From: Apricaphanius iberus
Lineage: Eukaryota > Chordata > Actinopteri > Cyprinodontiformes > Aphaniidae
Assembly: GCA_028564705.1 (NCBI GenBank)
Contig: JAPXFQ010001794.1
Coordinates: 594,001 to 658,000, forward strand
Length of the DNA stretch: 64,000 nucleotides
Direction of reading: 5' to 3'
A program made the position numbers and the translations under genes. Below the pieces are notes generated by a model, which made no database searches, was not told where the DNA came from, and saw nothing but the letters and a program-made list of their open reading frames with translations. Below are positions 47,762 to 58,782 of the stretch, piece after piece (the stretch's first letter is position 1; the number at the start of each line of letters is the position of its first letter).

Positions 47762-47832
47762 ATGACTTGACCGACTCGAACCACAATGTGCAGGAGCCAG
47801 TCCTGTGTGTTAGCCACTCTGCCAAGGGTAGC
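47762..47832 (-). pseudogene. tRNA-like sequence, right arm
   Basis: Read on the minus strand: A-box CAGAGTGGCTAAC (plus 47809-47821), a CAGGA/TCCTG stem where the anticodon arm should be, and B-box GGTTCGAGTCG (plus 47772-47782). It aligns with the left-arm module around GAGTGG(T/C)TA and the B-box. Acceptor pairing is poor. It faces the left module. Confidence 0.5.
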
Positions 47833-47999
47833 ACTTTACTTTCTAACGACAACCAGGGAATATTATCAAGCGAACATGACCCCCCAGACGGCCACAGTTT
47901 GACAAACTGAGGGTATGGACTTGTAGTAAACCGAGGGAACGCATTCTTGCGTCTCAAAAATTATTTCTGCACCTGACCCCTGCCGGGCTCCGTAGTAAT

Positions 48000-48685
48000 C
48001 CAAATGGTCAACATCACTGTTCCAAAAAAAGAAGAGAAAGTAGGTTGCCCACATAATGAGAGCTTCCTCCTTTTAGGCTTCTGTAAGGTAAGAATTAGTG
48101 ATAATTTGTCTTTTTTCTGTGGAGTGGAAAGGACGACAGCCAGCAATCTCTTAAACCAACCCTGTTGTGAAGGAGGAGTTCTTGGAGCTAAAATGAACTC
48201 AGTGACATTCAGACAAAAGGCCTGAAGCAGCAACACGCTAACTCTCTTACTGAACTGTAATCAGTTGCTGCAGCATCGAGGCCAGATTGTGCTCTGGTGA
48301 ATGCAGAAATTCCCAGCTTCCCGTCACCCTGCCAAAACACAATCCCATTAGCACGACATCACCGAAGTGCATTTCATTCATCGCCACAATGCCTCCCAAA
48401 TGCCAAGTCTCCTGTTAGTGTTGTAATAAGCCTATCAGCTGCCAGCTGAACACGCCGGGAACTAGAAGTGGCGCTCAGTTGCTGCACCAGCTGTGCAGCA
48501 TTAGCGTTAGCAGCAGTATCTGTCTCCCACCAGCAGGAGGCCATTCTGGACCCAAATGGACCCGCCTGACTTCTCCTTAACTGTGTGAATATTTCAAACT
48601 AAATAGTTGGAGCCTAAATATTTGTGCTAAAAGTGACCCCCTATCAGCGGGTTTCACCGGCCTCTGGCTGAAATACGAGCAGCGT
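48000..48685. other. Unassigned sequence, possible conserved non-coding DNA
   Basis: 48245-48560 is unlike neighbouring transposons: balanced composition, no repeats, with E-box motifs (CAGCTGCCAGCTG near 48436) and a CACAATG motif near 48386. It might be regulatory. No direct evidence. Confidence 0.3.
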
Positions 48686-48689
48686 TGGC

Positions 48690-49540
48690 CCCATGCCTCA
48701 CTTTGAGTTGTTTGAGGGACTTCTTGCCTTTTCAGCCAGTTTCACGTTGCCCCACAGAATCCCACTGAGATTCAGATCTGGGCTTTGTCTAGACCAGTGG
48801 TTCCTAAACTTTCCAGTCTCTGACCCAGAAAATAAACATTTAGGAAGCCCGAGAAGCCAAACCCTGATGGACGATACAAAAACGTATAAAGTGGCTCAAC
48901 GGCAACATAACCAACACCAAAATCCAGTATATTGAGGACTAAATGTTGCTTTTATCAGTTCAAATCCTGTTTTGTCATCTTTTATTCAGTTTATAGAATG
49001 CAGATGCTTGCTCATTGCCATTTCTGGTATTTACTTTTATTCTGACTAGAATCCAAGACCACAGACTTACATGTACATGACCCCAACTTTGGGCACCAAT
49101 GGTCTAGACTCTTTTCTTAATGCCGGTTCTTGGTGGATTTACTGGGATGTTCTGGTTCTCAGATGTTCCTCAAGCTTTCTCTGATACCTGTAGAGTTCAT
49201 GGACCCTGGTGGTGAGCTGAGCAGGTCCTCCTGCAGCAAATCATACCCACACCATGAAGCTTCCACCTCCGTGCTTAACAGCTGAGATGAGCTTCTGTTC
49301 CTGGAGAGCTGAATAAGACATTTCCTCTGTTCTGGTGTCCAGATGAATCAGTTTTAGATGTTTAAAAATGTTCCAGTCTTTTTCAACCAACCTTAGTCTG
49401 ACCTTCATGTTCTCCTCAGAGACCAGAGGGTTCCTCCCCTCTGATACAACCAACAGGAACGCCCCTCTTAAAGAGTGTAGATTATTTCTTGCTCTGACTT
49501 CCACTTTCAATATGGCTGCTCCTCCCATTAACAATAGCAG
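48690..49540 (-). pseudogene. Tc1/mariner-like transposase relic, split by a hAT-like insertion
   Basis: The minus-strand frame 49534-49241 reads ENMKVRLRLVEKDWNIFKHL, LIHLDTRTEEMSYSALQEQ and VKHGGGSFMVWV; the last is the Tc1-family KHGGGSxMVWG motif. The element continues from 49110 toward 48690 with degraded sequence and is interrupted at 48795-49101. Frames are broken and both ends are missing. Confidence 0.65.
48795..49101. mobile_element. 307-bp hAT-like element with palindromic 8-bp TSD
   Basis: Perfect direct flanks GTCTAGAC at 48787-48794 and 49102-49109. Ends: CAGTGGTTCCTAAACTTTCC, and inward from the right CATTGGTGCCCAAAGTTGGG. An 8-bp TSD with a CTAG core and CA-TGGT-CC termini fits hAT. 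No transposase. Confidence 0.8.
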
Positions 49541-50845
49541 CGTGGTGGAAACATGTTTATTGTAGAAGACGCACTCGGATCAATGTTACACATCGAGGCT
49601 GCAATTTCTAAACTTAACTAAATAAAAAGTGGTGTTTGGATATAGAAAGTACAGCTTTAAACGATGCTTCTAAAACCAAGAACAATGGCATCCTGGGCAT
49701 TGCAGTGGTGGATCCAGGATGGGTTTTTTTTTTCTGAGTATGGGGCCACAATATTTATAAAAGGGGCCAAGCATTGGTCCAACATCCTTACATAAAATCC
49801 CCAGTTTTGTAGGGTACATCTGGGTTGGTCAAAGAAAGAAAGTGAACAGGACACAAAGAGAAGGTTCTGTAATCTGCAGTTTAACAACTGAACAAACTGG
49901 ATTTCTTGGGAAGATTTTACCCTGATCTTATTTAATCAACTGAAAACTAGCGTTTCAAACTAGGACATTTTCTGTTACTTACAGGTTAAGGATTTTATTT
50001 GGAGAAACACTACTCCACATATAAGAATGACTTTTGACTTTTTCTGACCACCTTAGCTACTTTAATTAATACATTTTAAAAGGCGTCAGAATGTCACAAT
50101 TTAGGGAAACCTGTAAAGAAGCAGATCAGGAGACCCGATAATTCAACCACACAAATATTATTTATCGTTACTCTGGAGTTGGATGGCAGAAGATGTTTTA
50201 CTGGAATTAAGTTGTCTGAAAGGGAATGGAGAAGGTTAGTGGCTGAGCTGATAGCAGCTCCTACAGATTAGGTTCCAGTGGTAGAAGGCAGAAGGTCACA
50301 CTCAGCAGGAGAAAATCCAACAGTGCTTGTCTTCACAGATCCAATCCAGCGAAAAACCAAGGCCAGGGAAAGCAGAGGTATCCAATCTGTTTTCTTGTGC
50401 AGGATCCAGAAGCAGGCAAGAGTCAAGAACAGGAGATGTAGGCAGAATAATATTAACCAGGAACAGAGCGCTAGAACGCATGGAAAAACACTCTAAAATA
50501 TATTGTAGCATATACTGACATTACTTTATGCAGATATAAAGCTCAATATAAGCAGAAAATAGTATTATTTACACCAGGAGAAGCAAATGAAGTCGGCTAA
50601 CCAGGACTGCTAGCTTAGCTTAGTTTAGCGTAGTTAGGCTAATTCCAGCCGGCAACGTTATTCCCGGTTCTCAGATGGGAAATTACGCCCATTCATCCTA
50701 ATGTACATTATACCGCTGAAAAGCTTAAAGTCTTAGCTTTCGGAATCCGTTAACATTTCACTGATAGCGCACACGGTGGAAGAGTTGCGGTAATTTAAAG
50801 CATAGAATCCGACACAGCCACTCTAACATATATTAATGGATATAT
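49541..50845. other. Unassigned sequence
   Basis: Open frames at 50278-50518 overlap on both strands without motifs. No named repeat. Confidence 0.4.
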
Positions 50846-50849
50846 ATGA

Positions 50850-50955
50850 TTAATATCAAATTCAGATGGAAATACGGACCGATCTCTGATCAGGCAAAAT
50901 GACTAAGATCGAGGCCGATTGATCGGTGGATTCATTGATTGGTGCACCCTTAATT
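50850..50955. repeat. hAT-like terminal fragment
   Basis: GACCGATCTCTGATCAG ... CCGATTGATCGG ... GATTGGTGCACCCTTAA resembles the GGTGCACCGATC end of common fish hAT-like MITEs. The left end was not found. Confidence 0.35.
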
Positions 50956-51289
50956 GTAGTATTATGCTGTTTTGTATTGTACTATTTTGTTTTTGTTTTT
51001 ATATAAGCAGCTAAACACTAAATATATCTACAAAACAAGATCAATCAGACATTTAATTCATACTAGGGATTTGCTGTTTGGCTCATTAGCGCCACAAGTG
51101 TTTGGACTTGGAATTCCATCCACCTGGTCGTTCCGCAAAGAACAGGTGAGTGACAGAACTGGTTCACAAGGCCAATCAGATTTCGCCAGGGAGCCAATGT
51201 CCCTGTGGCCCCAGCCCCAGAACCGCCACTGGGGCATCACCATATTGGATTCTGAATTACTGCGTTACTGGAACGCCATTTATACAGGA

Positions 51290-52290
51290 TGATGAAGTTC
51301 TGACGTCCAAAGTACATGCAACGCACCATGAAGTATATGAGATAGGCCATTATGGGGAGTCTAAGGCTCCTCCCCTTCCTGTCGGCCCCTGGTTCCCCAA
51401 ACCAAAAAAATAATGAATGGAATTCAATGGAGCGATAAAAGTTATTTTCTGGTCCGCTTTGTCTTATGTCCTGAATCACACATACGTTGCACTTCGATTT
51501 AAATGATAACTAATGATGGACGTTTCTACTGCGTTTGTCCAGTGATTTGGGATTTATTTGATTGTAAAAATTTACATTTAAAATGCCTACAAATCAGAAG
51601 TCATATATATGACGCCATTTGGCTAACATGAGCTAGCACTAGCTATAGCACGTAAAACACCTAGAGCTTGTAGAGCTTCTCCTCCATGCTGGCTCTCACT
51701 CCACCGACTGCTTTATCCCCACATAGCTGCTACTTTCCACACGGTCAGATTTATAGAGGTTTTCTCCGTGTTTAATGCTCCTTTCTTCATCCTGAAGGCT
51801 ACGAGCCTCGCTCTCCTTCTTCTTCTGCAGTTGTAGTCACACAAAACCTAAGGTAACTTTTGCCTCCAGTCAATGATCTTCATTTTCTCTGCATCAAATT
51901 TAGTTTTTAAAATTCACGGACATCATATGTTTTATCCACGGTGCATTTCAAACTCGATCAGAAAATAACTTTTATCGCTCCATTGACTCTCATGTCGCGA
52001 GGCCGTGTAATGTATAAACTGGTGACCGGATTAAAGCAGAAATATGGGAAAGTGTGTAAGAGTATTTAAAAATGACAAAATGACCAACAGTGCGAATACA
52101 AAGAAAATATATCTTAACTACGGTCGCAGCCATCTTTGTTCTCCGATTAGTACTTCCTACTCAGTCTACTCTCAGAGCTCCGAGTTGGAGCTCGTATATT
52201 CCGACCTAAAGGGGGCGTGTCACCGTGAAATGACGCGAGACAACTGCGAGATTTCCGACTTTCCGACTCGGAAAGGTTAACTGGAATGCA
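51290..52290. mobile_element. Candidate inverted-repeat element
   Basis: A perfect 27-bp inverted pair at 51425-51451 and 51959-51985 (core GGAGCGATAAAAGTTATTTT) suggests a foldback or MITE-like unit. The right half continues with TCCGAGTTGGAGCTCG and CCGACTTTCCGACTCGG, the style of another fish MITE terminus. Outer boundaries and TSD are not resolved. Confidence 0.45.
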
Positions 52291-52299
52291 GCATCACTA

Positions 52300-52640
52300 T
52301 TCACGGATGGCTGTGACCCCTGACCCCAGCAGGAATCCAATGGACTTCTCAGAACTGTTGAATAATTAATCAGTTTTCCCACATCTCTGTGTGTTTTCTA
52401 CAGCTGAGAATAGATTCAATATTCATATTTTACTGCAACATTTGAGCACGATTAGACCGTCTAATCTGTGGAAAACCTTTTGTTATTGGTGGTTATTGTA
52501 ATGAAGGCTCCTGCAGCCCTTTGATTTGTCTCAGAAACGTTTTCAGGGAGGATTCTGAGAACAGAACTGAACAGAACAAACGTCAATCCAGTCTAGACCT
52601 TTTAATCACTACATCCGGATCCCTGCTGGAAATAAAAAGC
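52300..52640. other. Unassigned sequence
   Basis: Nothing recognised. Confidence 0.35.
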
Positions 52641-52802
52641 ACTAAAGTGCCAGGGCCAATCGATGCCCAGCGTCTCCAGCGGCGTCCCAGCCGGAGACTC
52701 GTCCGTCCCTGTGGACGTGTCCCCTCTGTGGTCAGCGCACGCCGGCTGGAGTGGACGAGGAGCGCGGCGAGCTTGTAACAACGGCCTGGAGCGAAGCCAA
52801 GC

Positions 52803-52816
52803 GTTGCCACGGTGAC
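52803..52816 (+). promoter_or_regulatory. RFX X-box-like site 1
   Basis: GTTGCCACGGTGAC has two inverted half-sites separated by 2 bases, one base off the RFX consensus in the right half. It lies in a locally CpG-rich block (about 52640-52920), 42 bases from a perfect site. Confidence 0.4.
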
Positions 52817-52844
52817 AGAGCTGCAAAGGAAATCTCTTTGTGTT

Positions 52845-52858
52845 GTTGCCAAGGCAAC
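52845..52858 (+). promoter_or_regulatory. RFX X-box, perfect palindrome
   Basis: GTTGCCAAGGCAAC matches the X-box consensus GTNRCC-N2-RGYAAC exactly and is a perfect inverted repeat apart from the 2-base spacer. RFX factors bind such sites in ciliary and neuronal genes. No adjacent gene start is visible, so it may be an enhancer or chance. Confidence 0.45.
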
Positions 52859-52969
52859 GGCCGTGGAAAAGTGGGGATGGACGGGGAAGAATGGACGGAG
52901 GGGAAGAGCGCTAAAGGGGGGAGATAAAGAGAAGATGATGGAGAGAGGTGAGGAAGAGGAAGAGGATGA

Positions 52970-52988
52970 CCCCCCCCCCCCCCCCCCC
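52970..52988. repeat. C19 homopolymer
   Basis: Nineteen consecutive C preceded by purine-rich GAGGAAGAGGAAGAGGATGA. Confidence 0.9.
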
Positions 52989-54039
52989 ATATGACTGTTT
53001 AGGCTGGATGATTCTGGGCTGCGTGGGAGAATTTACAGTCGCTGTAACTTCATCCCAAACAAAGTTACTCAGCAGCTTCTTTCATAAGGCAGCTCAGCGA
53101 GGACTCTGTAAGCCAACGGCTGCTTTAGCTGCACTCTGCCCAAAGCCCTGCTGCTGCAATCCCATCTTCCCCTGCTCCCTTCCTCCCCCTTCCCGCTCTC
53201 TTGTTCTCCCCTGGACTCAGAGGCCTTTTAGCTCTGAATTGCGACTTTGCATCAGTTATTGGAGTCATCTTGGTAGCTTATAAACTGCTTTGCCCGGGGC
53301 TCCAGTAATTTCCACTGTGTGGGAAACAATTGCATAAATCTGACTGAAAATAATAACTCTTCCTTCTTGATTTGTTGTTTGCGTGTGAAGCAAAAAACAA
53401 GCTGTTCCATCTCCATATGAAATATAATAAATACTGAATAATCACACACTCTTGTGAGGTAGGAAAGTGCATGGTCAAAGACATACTTGACTGCGAAAAG
53501 ATGAATGACTACAGAACAGTTAACCGAATATTTTACCTCTCACCTCTTGGTGCAAATGTGCAGATATTTCAAGGCAAAATTCTATTAAAGAAAAGATTTG
53601 CAGACTCTGTATCTCACTGACCGGGAGCTGACTGCATGTTGAATAGGTGCTGAGGCTTTGGAGCGCGGCCGTGGCCATAGCGGCTGGTTAGGGTCTGATC
53701 TGTACCAAACACCAACACCTGCTGCTGCTCTCCTCTCGTAGTTTACAGATCAGGAGACGTTTCATTCAGAGAGCCTTTCCAACTTCTGATTGCTTCAATT
53801 AGAGAAAAGTTTCCTGATTTTAAATACGTTGGCTGAAGTGGAGCTTTATTCCAGTCTCCATTGTGGCAGTGGAGCGCTGATTCAGCCTCCAGAGCAACAT
53901 CTAAACCCCCTGAGAAGTCATCAGTCTGAGGCTAAAATCCAAAACTTCATGGCAAATACGTCTGCAGCGATCCTTCTATTGGATTGCACACAGATGGGAG
54001 ATCAGACTATTAGGATCATTGTTAGATAAACGAGTTAAT
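52989..54039. other. Unassigned sequence
   Basis: Open frames at 52948-53283 and 53252-53484 have no motifs. No named repeat. Confidence 0.35.
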
Positions 54040-54510
54040 TCCCGCCCAAAAAAACTCATATTTTCCAGAAAACAAGCGTGGAAATTCTCTGTTACAAAAG
54101 TCGTAAAATTACAAGTTAAAATAAAGAAATTTAGAGATTAATTTCAGATATTTTCTGTTATGTAGAAAAGTTGAAAATTTCTGTAATTGAAGGCATACAT
54201 TTTTTTCTTACAATTTTTCCATCTCTACAATGTCAGAAATTTCTTAGTATGTATTCCTTTAATTATAAGCGGGTTTTTTTGTTTTTTTTCTCACACATTT
54301 CATCAGAGAATTATTTATGGTTTTTTTCCTAGAGAATATTTTAGAAAAATAATCTCAGAATTTCTGTCTTTTGACTCATAGTTTTAAGACTTTTTTTCTG
54401 GAAAATATGTGATTTTAATCTCCAAAAATTTTTTGGGTAAAAATTTACTCCAAAATATTTGTCTTTTTTTTTTTACAATGGCCCTAATACTCCGTCATAG
54501 ACATATATAT
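54040..54510. repeat. AT-rich dispersed repeat, copy 2
   Basis: Parallels 12850-13310: CATATTTTCCAGAAAA, GAGATTAATT, CATCAGAGAATTAT, then ACAATGGCCCTAATACTCCG at the end. No coding content. Confidence 0.5.
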
Positions 54511-54774
54511 ATTTTTAGAGCAATAATTTAATGTCATTTTTATATGAAGTTCTCTGTTCAGCTAGTTTGGGCTGAATATCATTTAAAATGAATAAATTAT
54601 TTTGGAAGATTTAATGCAGCAGACCACAAAATAAAGCAGAATCTTTAAGTGGAAAAAAATAATATATGGCTTTCAAACGTTTTTGGTTTTTTTTCACAAG
54701 GGAAAGTCTTAAAAGTGTGCGATGTGATTTTATTTAGTCGCTTTTAGAAGGTATCCGTTCAGGCAAGTTTTTGG

Positions 54775-55015
54775 TATGGGTCAGGCTTCTCTCAAGGTGC
54801 AGTCATGGCTTCTGAACCTCAGGGTCTCATCTTGGTCCCCCGTAGATCATGTGTTCCCGTTGGTTTCTTCAGGTCATGACCTCCAGTGTGAACTGAAGCG
54901 GTTTGCTGCTGACTATAAAGTGAACCGGATGGTAGTAAGCTCCTCTAAGTCTAAGGGTTTTGAGGTTTGGAGTCCGTCTCCGCCTCAGTCGGAGGAGTTT
55001 AAGGGAGAATTCACT
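54775..55015 (+). pseudogene. Rex3/RTE-type LINE reverse-transcriptase fragment
   Basis: The open frame from 54776 includes DLQCELKRFAADYKVNRMVV followed by SSSKSKGF and PQSEEFKG, matching the familiar DLQxxLDRFAAEC-AGMxxSxxKSE-xxQVEEFKYLG segment just after the YADD box in these elements. The DDV-type sequence before it (GATCATGTGTTCCCGTTGG) is altered, and both flanks are missing. Inactive. Confidence 0.55.
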
Positions 55016-55316
55016 CCCTATAATCAGCTAGATTCGGTTCGATTGGAGACCAAAACTGCAACGTTGCTGCGGTTTTTCGTATTCACACGGCTCTTTGTCA
55101 AACGAACCAAACCTTTCAGTAGCATGTTTACCTTCCCACCTGTAGTGGCGCTGCAATCAGGCTTAGGATGAACTGAGAATGAGGCAGAGGTTTATGGAGA
55201 ATGCTGTTTTTACACGAAACGGCGTGCGACAAGTTGGGGGCGTGTAGAACTTCACAGCACAGATGTTCTCCTCATACAGACGAGCAATATATGTACAAGA
55301 ACAAGTACAGGGGACG

Positions 55317-55494
55317 GAAGGATGGACGGATGGACGGATGGATGAATGGATGGATAAAAGATGGATAGATGAATGGACGGATGGATGGATGGATCGATGG
55401 ATGGATGGATGGATGGATGGATAAAAGATTGATGGATGGATGGATGGATGGATGGACGGATGGATGGATGGATAAAAGATTGATGGATGGATGG

Positions 55495-55528
<34 letters not shown>

Positions 55529-56063
55529 AAAAGATTGATGGATGGATGGATGGATGGATAAAAGATTGATGGATGGATGGACGGATGGATGGATAAAAGA
55601 TTGATGGATGGATGGATGGATGGACGGATGGATGGATGGATAAAAGATTGATGGATGGATGGATGGACGGATGGATGGATGGATAAAAGATTGATGGATG
55701 GATGGATAAAAGGATGAGTATACAGATATTTGTGGATGGATGTACGGACGGATGGATGGATGGATTAAAGATTGATGGATGGATGGATGGATGGATGGAT
55801 GGATGGATGGACGGATGGATGGATGGATAAAAGATTGATGGATGGATGGATGGACGGATGGATGGATGGATAAAAGATTGATGGATGGATGGATAAAAGA
55901 TGGATAGATGAATGGATGGATGGATGGATGGAGGATGGATGGATGGATGGATGGATGAATGGATGGATGTACGGACGGATGGATGGATGGATTAAAGATT
56001 GATGGATGGATGGATGGACGGATGGATGTACGGACGGATGGATGGACGGATGGATGGATAAAA

Positions 56064-56096
<33 letters not shown>

Positions 56097-56113
56097 AAGG
56101 ATGGATGGATGGA
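55317..56113. repeat. GGAT satellite with AAAAGATT spacers
   Basis: About 800 bases of GGATGGAT tetranucleotide repeats broken at irregular intervals by GGATAAAAGATTGATGG and by GGACGGATG variants, so the array has a loose higher-order pattern of roughly 40-80 bases. The minus-strand SIHP-repeat frame is an artefact. Confidence 0.95.
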
Positions 56114-56172
56114 ATCAGTTTCTGATTAAAAAGGATAACAGTAAGTTGGATTCCCAAAAGCTTATTTTTGAA

Positions 56173-56425
56173 CAATAATGGAGTGAATTTATATAGCGCT
56201 TTTTGAGACCTCAAAGACCTTTACAATTCCATTGTTCATTCACAGACTGGTGGCAGCGAGCTACATCTGTAGCCACAGCTGCCCTGGGGCAGACTGACAG
56301 AAGCAAGGCTGCCATATCTTCTGGCCAACACCAATGACACAATGGAATGTTGCGAGCAGAAGGAGGAATCGAACTCACAATTTATGGGTCACAGGCCTAC
56401 AACTCTACCACTAAGCCACATCGAT
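56173..56425. repeat. SINE-like repeat (TATAGCGCTTTTTGAGAC family)
   Basis: Runs from GAATTTATATAGCGCTTTTT through TTCATTCACAGACTGGTGG and GGAGGAATCGAACTCACA to CTCTACCACTAAGCCACA. Structurally parallel to 10297-10565. Confidence 0.6.
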
Positions 56426-56429
56426 ATCT

Positions 56430-58355
56430 TCTCGTTGTTCATATTTAGTCTTTGTTCCATAGTGGAAAAAATATTTTTTTCTCTCTTGCAGGAAATGAGC
56501 CTAAAGTGACAAAAGAAGCACAGCGGGAGGGCCCTGAAAAGAGAAATTAACGAGCTCGGCTCTGTTCTTAATTGATATTCCAGAACAGAAGACAGAATAT
56601 TCAAATGTCAGAAAGCTGCGTTATCTCACCTGGGAGTCAGGCAGAGATTATGGGGTAGATGCATAGGAAGTGCCAGGAGGTGTCACATAGCCTGGAGTCA
56701 CAAACAACAAAACTAAATGCATCCATACTGAGTCACATTCACACACAGACAGGCTGTCCATCCGCTCCCACAGAGATATTCTCATACATTCACACACCGA
56801 TTTTAAAACAAGCACACTTCTCCAGGCTCAAGGCTGGTCTTACACGGAGGTTTAAATGAAAACTAAAGGATCACAGTTTCAGCTGGTTTCTGTGCAGCCA
56901 GAAGGTTGCAGAATATTCTCTATTGACTCCAGAATAAAGAAACGGCTCATGTTAGCCTCAGCTACTACTGCAGCTACTGAACTGAAAAGCATTTTTATTT
57001 ATTTTTGCTATTGTTCATCAATTTTACATACCATCAAGATGAGAGAAAATAGGAAGACAGATAAAGTTAGTAGAAATCTACTTAGGAATCAGTGAAATCC
57101 ATTCATTTTTTATCATGTTTTCCATAAACTTCTCCTGTGTAAATATATGGATATTTTTCCATCTGGAACAGCAGAGTTAGCACACAGCCTCAGTTATTAC
57201 AGCTGAAGACAGCTGAATTGAAAATAAGTTGGAAAAAGGAAATGTTTAGTTTTAAAGACAAGGTCAATGTGCAGAAGTGTCTCATTAAACATGGCTGCTA
57301 GCTTTAAAAACAGAGGAATAAAATAATCCTGTGAAACGTGTGAGTGAGACGGTGAGTTCTTGTGTTTAATGCAGCAGCTCACATTTCTAACCTCATATTC
57401 AAGCATCTGACAGTTGTCTTCATCAAAGCCAAGTTCAAACTCAGAGCCAGCGAATCTAACTCATCCTGCTTAGCTGCTTTAGTTTCACTGCACATTTCTC
57501 ACTCAGTTATTACTCATCCAGCAGTCACTCAGTCACTGTCTGCCATCCTCTCTGCTCATGACTCTACTGTTACTGTACAAGAAACATTTGCATATCTAAG
57601 TCCTGAGGCTAAAGGCGCAGACATTCCTTCGTTTCCAACATCAAGCAGCTGCAGATCTGCTTGGTTCAGAGGAAAATCATGTTGCTATTTATAATAAAGG
57701 TTGGATCTAGACATCTAGTGTATCTAGGTTGTAGTTACGACAATAAAAACATCATTCCAGCTGTTGGGTTGCCAGGTTGGCTGCCGATACGCCCAGTGAC
57801 CAACCTGAACTGTGTCCAGTGAGGAATGTATCCTAGAGGAGTTTAGCTAACAGCTAGCATTAGCAAAGTTAGCTAGTGAGTTAGCTTGCCGATCCAGGAG
57901 GAAAGTCTCAATTTCCGCGTGTGTTGGATGGCGTAGAAATGTTTTATGCGGGTCCATCTAGTGTAGGCTTCACCTAAAACTACTGTACTTTCGGTTCTTC
58001 TTTGGTGATATGGCATGATTCCATATATGTAGATGTAGATAAGGATAAGGATGATTCAGTCTCCATTGGAGTTTTTAAGACATTTATTAGGATCTGAACA
58101 GAAACCCATCTCCTTAGTAATTGCTCTCTCCCCATCTATGCACTTCTCTGCTAAATGTAGAACAGTTGAAAAGTACTGCAACAATTTGCCTTCATGTTAT
58201 CTGCTGGAAGTCTTGCTTTCTCTCGCTCTCTTGCAGCTGGAATAAACAGCAGGCATTCACAGGGTTCCTAAAGGGTTTTTAAAAAGCCTTAAAGGGGGGA
58301 TGGCATGTTATTCTCAGGTAGGCAGAGCAATTCTTTGGTACAGTACAGCTATATT
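56430..58355. other. Unassigned sequence
   Basis: No coding exon or named repeat recognised; the open frame at 57362-57694 has no motif. Confidence 0.4.
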
Positions 58356-58356
58356 A

Positions 58357-58359
<3 letters not shown>

Positions 58360-58399
<40 letters not shown>

Positions 58400-58400
58400 A
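58360..58400. repeat. (TA)n microsatellite
   Basis: About 16 TA units plus TTATATATAA, at the start of family C copy 2, as in copy 1 where TA lies at the other end. Confidence 0.9.
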
Positions 58401-58780
58401 TGCAATGAATGTCAGTTTACAATACTGTACGTATTTATAACAGAAAGTCGCAAATATCCTAATTGGCTGATAAACAGTTAAACTTAATTTCAATGACTAA
58501 ATATAAAATCTAATAAAATGTAAAAATATATTACTGCTAAAAAACTGTTTGGTTGGTTGGTTTTTGGTCACAGAGAGGTAGCAGTATTGTGCCAAAAATA
58601 ATTAAATACTTTATTTTTTCCCAGTCAGTACCTAATGTCTCGTATTAATATTCCCTCTGTTTTACTGCAGGAGTAGCTACCAGAACATTCTGTGACATTT
58701 AATAGACTTAAATGATGTTTTTAAGAGGAAGTATTCCAAGTATTTAGAATACCAGGATTCAGCAAAGTAACAGAATACGT
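58395..58780. repeat. Dispersed repeat, family C, copy 2
   Basis: GCAATGAATGTCAGTTTAC, TTATAACAGAAAGTCGCAAA and TTGGCTGATAAACAGTTAAA match 28838-28960. It ends near AGTAACAGAATACGTTAC, the same GTAAC-ATAC style of terminus as the start of copy 1. Confidence 0.5.
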
Positions 58781-58782
58781 TA

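Larger units (their letters stand above)
46974..47995. mobile_element. 1022-bp inverted-repeat DNA element carrying two tRNA-like modules
   Basis: Perfect 4-bp flanks TAAT at 46970-46973 and 47996-47999. Both ends begin CTACGGAGCCCGGCAGG read inward, and the inverted repeat continues for about 75 bases (CAGAAATAATTTTTGAGACG occurs in both arms). Inside each arm, about 172-174 bases from the ends, is an A-box/B-box tRNA-like segment facing inward. The middle has no convincing coding region; a minus-strand frame near 47300-47490 has an LHHILH-like string that faintly recalls Harbinger nucleases. Superfamily unresolved. Confidence 0.75.

Noticed and set aside
52583..52990. 135-codon minus frame beginning with Gly/Ser runs
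   Set aside because: The start lies in the C19 homopolymer and the rest has no domain; GC-rich composition explains its length.
53790..54029. 79-codon frame as an exon
   Set aside because: No motif and no flanking splice sites that fit.
55765..56214. 149-codon [14 protein letters not shown] frame
   Set aside because: Translation of the GGAT satellite.
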